Origin: Pleurotus ostreatus/Saccharomyces cerevisiae fusant
Taxonomy: Eukaryota; Opisthokonta
Direction of reading: 5' to 3'
NCBI GenBank assembly: GCA_024196135.1
Contig: JAMQCK010001061.1
Span: forward strand, 1 to 12,466
DNA: 12,466 nucleotides
Part shown: piece by piece, positions 7,965 through 12,466 of the stretch
Position numbering within the stretch: the first letter of the stretch is position 1
Layout: every line of letters begins with the position of its first letter
Notes under the pieces: generated by a model
The model's input: only the letters and a program-made list of their open reading frames with translations
What the model was told of the DNA's origin: nothing
Database searches by the model: none
Made by a program: the position numbers and the translations under genes

Positions 7965-8517
7965 CTATTGTGGCTTGGCAGGACAGTTCGTGACCGAGTG
8001 CTTGTCGCTGGCGCACGCCGTACAGCGATGGTCGAGCATGCACTTCGGCGCCGGACACCCCTTCGCCGAGTTGAAGGCCGAGCAGATCTGCTTCCCCTTC
8101 GTCTTCACGGAGCTCTTCCGCGAGCTCAAGGAGGCATTCGCCACAGAATTTACAGGGGTATTGCCTCGAAGACGGAACGGCGATCTGCACATGGGGTCAG
8201 CAGGGCGAAGCGGGGGAAGGTAGGCTATCATCACTAACCCGTCGTCGGAGATGTCAGAATCACTGTCCTCGGCCTCTATGCCCGCTGGCGGACAGTCATG
8301 ATGGCCTTCGGATTGAAGAGTCGCGGCCTGCGCGCTCGTATGGAAGAGACCATCGTGTCCATTGTCGCTGTCGATAGTGGGGGAGGGCGAGGGCGTTCTT
8401 GAGAATGCACGATCCACGGCGACCCTGCGAGGCTTCCAAGTCAGTCGCCACGGAGAAGCGATATCAAAAGGAGCGAATTCACTGCAAGTAGCCGGAAACC
8501 TTGGCAAGAAAAGCCAT
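7965..8517 (-). CDS. Array gene D: small double zinc-finger protein (CCCH plus CCHC), 146 aa
   Basis: Exons 8517-8483, 8424-8239 and 8184-7965; introns 8482-8425 (58 nt, GTGAAT, branch CTGAC, acceptor GCAG) and 8238-8185 (54 nt, GTTAGT, branch CTGAC, acceptor GCAG), both phase 2; stop TAG 7965-7967. Protein: MAFLAKVSGYLQ|VAVDRAFSRTPSPSPTIDSD, a long linker ending EAEDSDSDISDDG, then SPFRLRGN, a Ser/Lys stretch (SSRKSSVKTKGK), ICSAFNSAKGCPAPKCMLDH (C-x8-C-x4-C-x3-H) and RCTACASDKHSVTNC (canonical C-x2-C-x4-H-x4-C), ending PAKPQ. It is the longest member and sits at the upstream end of the array. Intron 2 is a multiple of three with no stop, so retention would only insert 18 residues before the RG motif. 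The ATG is preceded by ATC, so context is modest. Function unknown; nucleic-acid binding inferred. Confidence 0.82.
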
Positions 8518-8592
8518 GATGATGATTAAACGTTAAGAGTGAGTGACCGAAAGCGAAAGAGAGATGGGCATTGTTCGACTTCTGGGGAAGTA

Positions 8593-8598
8593 CTTATA
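8593..8598 (-). promoter_or_regulatory. TATA-like element of array gene D
   Basis: TATAAG on the minus strand, about 76 nt upstream of the gene D ATG. It is weaker and further away than in the sister genes. Confidence 0.35.
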
Positions 8599-9162
8599 GT
8601 TTTTCGCCTCGTGCACCGAAGCACAGCAGTCAGACTGGCAGGCAGGAAGGAGGGCGCATAACCAGCAGGTGTGAATGCAAGGTTCGAAGCCACTGATCAG
8701 ACAGTGCTCCGGAGTCAGCATGAGTCGGAGGTGTGGGCGCCAGTAGGCCACGTTTTTGAGAAGTAGTGTCCCCGACCACATGGTTCCTGCACTCAACGAT
8801 ACAGCTTGGATCCTGATTGATTAGCAAGGGCAGAGCAAGACAAGATACTGGCTCACTCGAGGGAAGGGAATCGCCGGCGGGTTTGATGCGCACACCTCGA
8901 CGATCGCAGCGAGTGAGTGCGGCTTGACAGATGGGCGCGCTCATCTCGAAGTGTACTTATCACTTCTAAGCAGCGGTGGCCGCATCGCCCGTGAACCTTG
9001 ATCCTGGGCTGTGGAAAACTGTACCATACAGTGTCCGCGCTGGGTCCCGCCGCGAAGCAGAGTGCCGTAAGGATGTCGTATGCCCACAGGCTCTGCCTGC
9101 GCTACGCGCTACCGCCGACCACCCCCTCCCATGCGCTCTAAGGAACGTTGGACCATGGACGT

Positions 9163-9178
9163 GGGGGGGGGGGGGGGG
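9163..9178 (+). repeat. Homopolymer G tract, 16 nt
   Basis: Uninterrupted run of 16 G after CATGGACGT. It is prone to slippage and sequencing error, so its true length is uncertain. Confidence 0.9.
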
Positions 9179-9600
9179 CAGACACATTGCGCCGGTCTTG
9201 ACATCAGTCCGAAATCCGAGTCCGTGCCGCGCCACGCCGCCCCTCTCGGGCCGCCTTCAAGGAGTGGCGAAGAAACGCCGACAATCATACAGACATCGCG
9301 GCTGCAAATATTCAGGGGGTTTGTGAGCTAGCAAATATGGAGAATGTGCACAAGAGCGGAGCGTCAAGACCTTTGCGAGACGAAGATGAGGGCAGGAAGC
9401 AAGCCCGAACAATGGTGCCCGAAAGGGGATTTAATCTAGGAACGCGTCGCGCGGCGCGTCAGTCACTTAGAGAGAGATAAAGTGACGACCTTGGGCAAAA
9501 TGGAAGGAAATCATACCAACGTACAAGCTCGGGCGTCCCTTAGGCCTCGCTCGCAACACTGACTTACCCGCGAGGAATGGGGCTGCTTCCCCGACCAAAC

Positions 9601-9617
9601 AAGCACAAAATGTGCTT
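9601..9617. repeat. Small perfect inverted repeat, 7-nt arms
   Basis: AAGCACA, a 3-nt spacer, then TGTGCTT, followed by a T run. It would fold as a short hairpin in either strand; no function can be assigned. Confidence 0.6.
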
Positions 9618-9650
9618 TTTACAGGTGGGAAAAAAGACGGTAGTTGCCGG

Positions 9651-9682
9651 CGTGACGCGCCTTCGGCACATCACGCGTCACG
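9651..9682. repeat. Perfect inverted repeat, 9-nt arms
   Basis: CGTGACGCG at 9651-9659 and its exact reverse complement CGCGTCACG at 9674-9682, with a 14-nt spacer. The second arm is embedded in TCACGCGTCACG, which contains an ACGCGT core. It could be a dimeric protein-binding site. Confidence 0.6.
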
Positions 9683-10145
9683 TCTTGAGTCGAACCGTAG
9701 CGCCTCGAAGCTCTGCGGCAGGCTGCTGGCCGCGCCTTACGCGCAAACGGGGGCGCTTCGATAACACTTGGGTGACTGAGACTTTATATCCGTATCTTAT
9801 TGATATAATGGCCTACAGTCATCGGTTTCTGCGTTTGACTTCAGGTCACCCAAGGATCGAACATCCATTTCATTTTCTACTAACCTTCTGCCAAAGCGCG
9901 GATTATCACACGCCAGAACCACCAAGATTATTTCTCATTGCGTACTGCAAATCCGATGGGTTTTTTATCAGGGATCAGCGCGGCGATGTCGCCAACAGCG
10001 ACTTCGCCCTGAGCCGCTACGACGCGTAAAGAGCTTTCCAGCGCGGAATCCAGCAAAGGGTGTACAGTTTTGTTCGCTTGGTCTCAGCGAGCATTTCGTG
10101 GCTTGCCACGGTCTATGTTTTATTCCGTGCCCCGCGTTTTCAACC

Positions 10146-10237
10146 GACGTCATGTGTCCAACCATGCGCTCCCGCGCCGATTCCTCCGTTATCCCCTGTC
10201 CATTGGCCCTATCGATGGCGGGGAAGCCGTATAAATA
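10146..10237 (+). promoter_or_regulatory. Core promoter of the aldo-keto reductase gene
   Basis: A CRE-like GACGTCAT lies at 10146-10153. A CCCCT stress-element core sits in TATCCCCTGTC just before 10200. An inverted CCAAT box (ATTGG) is at 10202-10206. A consensus TATAAATA is at 10230-10237, about 80 nt upstream of the ATG. A CT-rich leader (GAGCTCTCTTTCCCCTCTCC) follows, as is usual near fungal transcription starts. The combination suggests an inducible, possibly stress-linked promoter, but that is inference from motifs. Confidence 0.6.
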
Positions 10238-10317
10238 CCGGAGCTCTCTTTCCCCTCTCCTCATCCATTCCCCACATCCCCCCGTATCACCCCGCGAAGG
10301 AACGAAAAGCAGCAAAA

Positions 10318-11541
10318 ATGGTCGCGTCCACCACCGTCAAGCTCAACACCGGCGCCGAGATGCCTACGGTCAGCCTCGGTGCGTGCTTAATCGCGCAATC
10401 AGCGTTAGTGTACTGATCAGGAGATCATAGGGACCTGGAAGTCGAAGCCGGGCCAGGTTGAGCACGCCGTCGAGCACGCGCTAAAGGTCGGCTACAAGGG
10501 CATCGACACCGCGGCGGCGTACAAGAACGAGGCTGAGGTCGGGAAGGGGATCAAGGACTCGGGCGTTCCGCGCGAGTCGATCTTCCTGACCACCAAGCTC
10601 GACAACCCGGACCAGAAGAACCCGGAGAAGGCGCTGAACGACTCGCTCAAGGCGCTGGACACGCCCTACCTCGACCTTTGTGCGTACCCCATAACCTCGC
10701 AGTCAAGGCGGAAACTGATACGCGTCTGTAGGGCTCATGCACTGGCCCGCGCCCATGTTCGACGGCAGCACCCCGGACAAGAGCGTGAGTTGCGCGAGGC
10801 TGTGCTATGTGTGCCCTGCTGACCCTCGCACAGATTGACTGGCTCGACACCTGGAAGGAGATGGAGCGCCTCTACAAGACCTACCCTGACAAGCTGAAGG
10901 CCATCGGTGAGCCGCGCTTTCCGCTTCTTCTTCTTCCCCTCACTGACCAATTCACAAGGCGTGTCCAACTTCTCCGTCAAGTTTCTCGAGCGCCTTCTCG
11001 CCAACTCCACAGTTGTCCCGGCCGTCAACCAAATCGAGCTTCACCCGTGCGTAGCCTTCACCTTACATATACGTCAAATCCCTCCTGACGCCTACTCGCC
11101 ATTCAGCTCGTGCACCCAGACCGACGTCGTCGAGTTCTGCCGCTCGAAGGGCATCGTCATCACCTCCTACTCCCCGCTCGGCTCCGACAACTCGCCGCTG
11201 CTGACGAACCCGACGGTGACGAAGCTCGCGGAGAAGTACAACGTCGCGCCCGCGAACATCCTCATCTCGCTCCAGGCGAACAAGCCTGGTGTCACTGGTG
11301 CGTCGCGTCTCTCTGATCCTCGTGCGCGTCCACTGACCAACCCCCCTTTCTATCAGTTCTCCCCAAGTCCGTCACGCCCGCCCGTATTGAGGCCAACCAG
11401 AGGATTGTCGATCTTACTGATGTTGAGATCGCCGAGCTCGAGGCTATTGACAAGGAGCACCACTTCCGTGCGTGCCACCCATCGTGGACTGGCTGGGGCA
11501 GCCTCGGCTTCCCTGACTGCTTGGATGCGGACAAGGAGTAA
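10318..11541 (+). CDS. Aldo-keto reductase (AKR superfamily), 299 aa
   Basis: Cytosolic NAD(P)H-dependent carbonyl reductase of the AKR (β/α)8-barrel family. The nearest general types are fungal GCY1/YPR1-like or glycerol dehydrogenase-like enzymes; the substrate cannot be read from sequence. Exons: 10318-10378, 10431-10679, 10732-10784, 10834-10906, 10959-11046, 11107-11297, 11357-11541 (stop TAA). The six introns are 49-60 nt with GTGCGT/GTGAGT donors. All four catalytic residues are present: Asp46 and Tyr51 (GIDTAAAY), Lys76 (FLTTKLDN) and His107 (WLMHWP). GVSNFS and VNQIELHP follow, then ITSYSPLGSDN, and LPKSVTPARIEANQ, the cofactor-binding signature. The C-terminal WTGWGSLGFPDCLDADKE is typical of fungal members. 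Length is close to the usual 300-320. The start context AAAAATGG is good. It appears intact. Confidence 0.93.
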
Positions 11542-11871
11542 AGTGCTTATTGTCGAGGACATGCAGTGATTGCACCTCGCCGGCAGAGCTCTGAATTTAT
11601 ACCTAAGTAACTGTATTTTGACAAGTAGAACTGTAGCAAATATCGTTGTTGACGCTTTGAGCGCTCAGGTCATTTTGAGATTCGAGTTGAACACCGAATG
11701 AGCACGTGTGTATGAAGTGATGCACGTGACTGCCATGCACATTCAAGTGGCGTCGCGCGTCGAGCGTGCCACCTTGACTTCACCCGCCATCACAACTCGA
11801 ACAAACATCCAGTCGCGTGCTATCTTGCCCTGCCGCCAAGGATAGTTGTTAGAAAAGGAAGTCAACAGAAG
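11542..11871. promoter_or_regulatory. Intergenic region with two CACGTG boxes
   Basis: It holds the reductase 3' UTR (AT-rich near 11590-11650) and the promoter of the next gene. Two CACGTG hexamers at 11703-11708 and 11723-11728 lie 20 bp apart centre to centre, about two helical turns. CACGTG is the core recognised by many bHLH regulators. No clear TATA box was seen close to the downstream ATG. Confidence 0.4.
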
Positions 11872-12461
11872 ATGCCCTGCGCAAAGTCTAAGCGGCAGCC
11901 TGGTCCGGATAACATGCCCCAGCGCCGGACGCGTCCCAAGTTCCACAAGGTGCGCGATGCGTCTGACTGTCGGCGGCGGATACTCATACACACCCACAGC
12001 GCGTGCATCCCTCTCACGCTGACTTACCTTATGTCCCTCCGGAGCGTGACAACAACACCAGTCGCTACTGGCACTTCGGGTGGCCCGCATCGGATGCAAC
12101 AGTCGACGCGCTCCTCCGAAGATACGTCCCCGCATTGTTCACGGAGCCTCGCGGAGTCTTAAGCAAATACGCTCGGTTCTTGCAACTCCTCGAATCTGTG
12201 TCTGGATGTCCTTTTGATACTGTGCGCTTCGTTCTCGTAGAGCCAGATGCGACAGCGTCCTGGCAGAGCCCACTCGCAGAGAAAGGGGAGCGAGGCGTGT
12301 CTTTCTACATGATTGTCTCAGACCGCAACAAGGACTACTTTGTGAAGCGCCCTACGAAGGAGCAGGTGCAGCGACTCACCCGCCTTTTTGGATGTGAGCC
12401 TCGATGGATGATGGACGCGAGGACAAAGAAGGAGTGGAAGGATTACGGGCATAGGGATTGA
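11872..12461 (+). CDS. Uncharacterised two-exon protein, 179 aa
   Basis: Exons 11872-11949 and 12000-12461; intron 11950-11999 (50 nt, donor GTGCGC, branch CTGAC, acceptor CCACAG, phase 0); stop TGA 12459-12461. The N terminus is basic (MPCAKSKRQP, PQRRTRPKFHKRVHPSH), then come WHFGWPASDATVDALLRRYV, a helical middle (SKYARFLQLLESVSGCPFDT) and a β-like segment (VRFVLVEPDA, GVSFYMIVSDRNKDYFVK), ending RPTKEQVQRLTRLFG and WMMDARTKKEWKDYGHRD. No signal peptide, membrane segment or known catalytic motif was recognised. A continuous 153-codon second exon with balanced composition, plus a textbook intron, supports a real gene. The start could also be the Met at codon 15, but the first ATG keeps a good purine at -3. 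Family not recognised. Confidence 0.75.
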
Positions 12462-12466
12462 CATGA

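Larger units (their letters stand above)
8599..10140. other. Long intergenic stretch with no supportable gene
   Basis: Both strands hold only isolated frames of 80-150 codons. The longest is plus 9577-10029 (150 codons); it shows no recognised motif and contains the inverted repeats described separately, so it is not called. No trace of a fifth zinc-finger copy or of the partner-gene pieces was seen upstream of gene D, so the array appears to end here. Confidence 0.5.

Noticed and set aside
2942..8517. The array as a transposon or retroelement
   Set aside because: No terminal repeats, target-site duplications, reverse transcriptase, integrase or recombinase were seen. Spliced genes in head-to-tail order fit segmental duplication better.
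8670..8710. GGTTCGAAGCC resembling a tRNA T-arm
   Set aside because: No matching acceptor, D-arm or anticodon arm could be found around it.
8966..9326. Overlapping frames on both strands around the G tract
   Set aside because: Both translate the homopolymer into poly-Gly or poly-Pro and show no other protein-like feature.
9577..10029. Plus-strand frame of 150 codons
   Set aside because: Moderately long, but it has no recognisable domain or supporting splice sites and runs through inverted repeats; high GC makes such chance frames common.

Overview
The window looks like a piece of a basidiomycete (Agaricomycete-type) nuclear genome. Genes are compact and carry many very short spliceosomal introns of about 49-82 nt, with GTRNGT-like donors and CTRAY branch sites. 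Intergenic gaps are small, GC is fairly high, and CT-rich leaders sit next to TATA boxes. No tRNA, rRNA, CRISPR array or recognisable transposase or reverse transcriptase gene was seen.

Layout. (1) 1-397 (+): last two exons of the 26S proteasome lid subunit Rpn3/PSMD3. (2) 467-2362 (-): a MYND zinc-finger protein converging tail to tail on RPN3. Its long first exon is interrupted by one in-frame TGA. (3) 2942-8517 (-): the centrepiece, four small three-exon genes (A-D, 126-146 aa) in head-to-tail array with a period of about 1.66-1.75 kb. Their open frames look unrelated until spliced. After splicing all four share one plan: a short N-terminal hydrophobic/amphipathic segment, a variable Ser/Asp/Glu-rich acidic linker, an RG/basic stretch, then a C-terminal C-x8-C-x4-C-x3-H finger fused to a C-x2-C-x3/4-H-x4-C knuckle. 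Both introns are phase 2 in all four. (4) Between the array genes, on the opposite strand, lie fragments of a possible second gene. It is clearly shared between the B-C and C-D intervals and weaker in A-B, so the duplicated unit may originally have been a divergent gene pair. (5) 8518-10317: about 1.8 kb without a supportable gene, holding a G16 tract and small inverted repeats. (6) 10318-11541 (+): an intact seven-exon aldo-keto reductase with a classical promoter. (7) 11872-12461 (+): a two-exon conserved-looking protein of unknown function.

Housekeeping or ordinary metabolic genes (RPN3, aldo-keto reductase) flank a fast-evolving lineage-specific block. The most notable content is the undescribed small double-zinc-finger family. 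Its finger pair resembles nucleic-acid-binding modules, including those of some retroelement Gag proteins, but no biochemical role can be read from the sequence.
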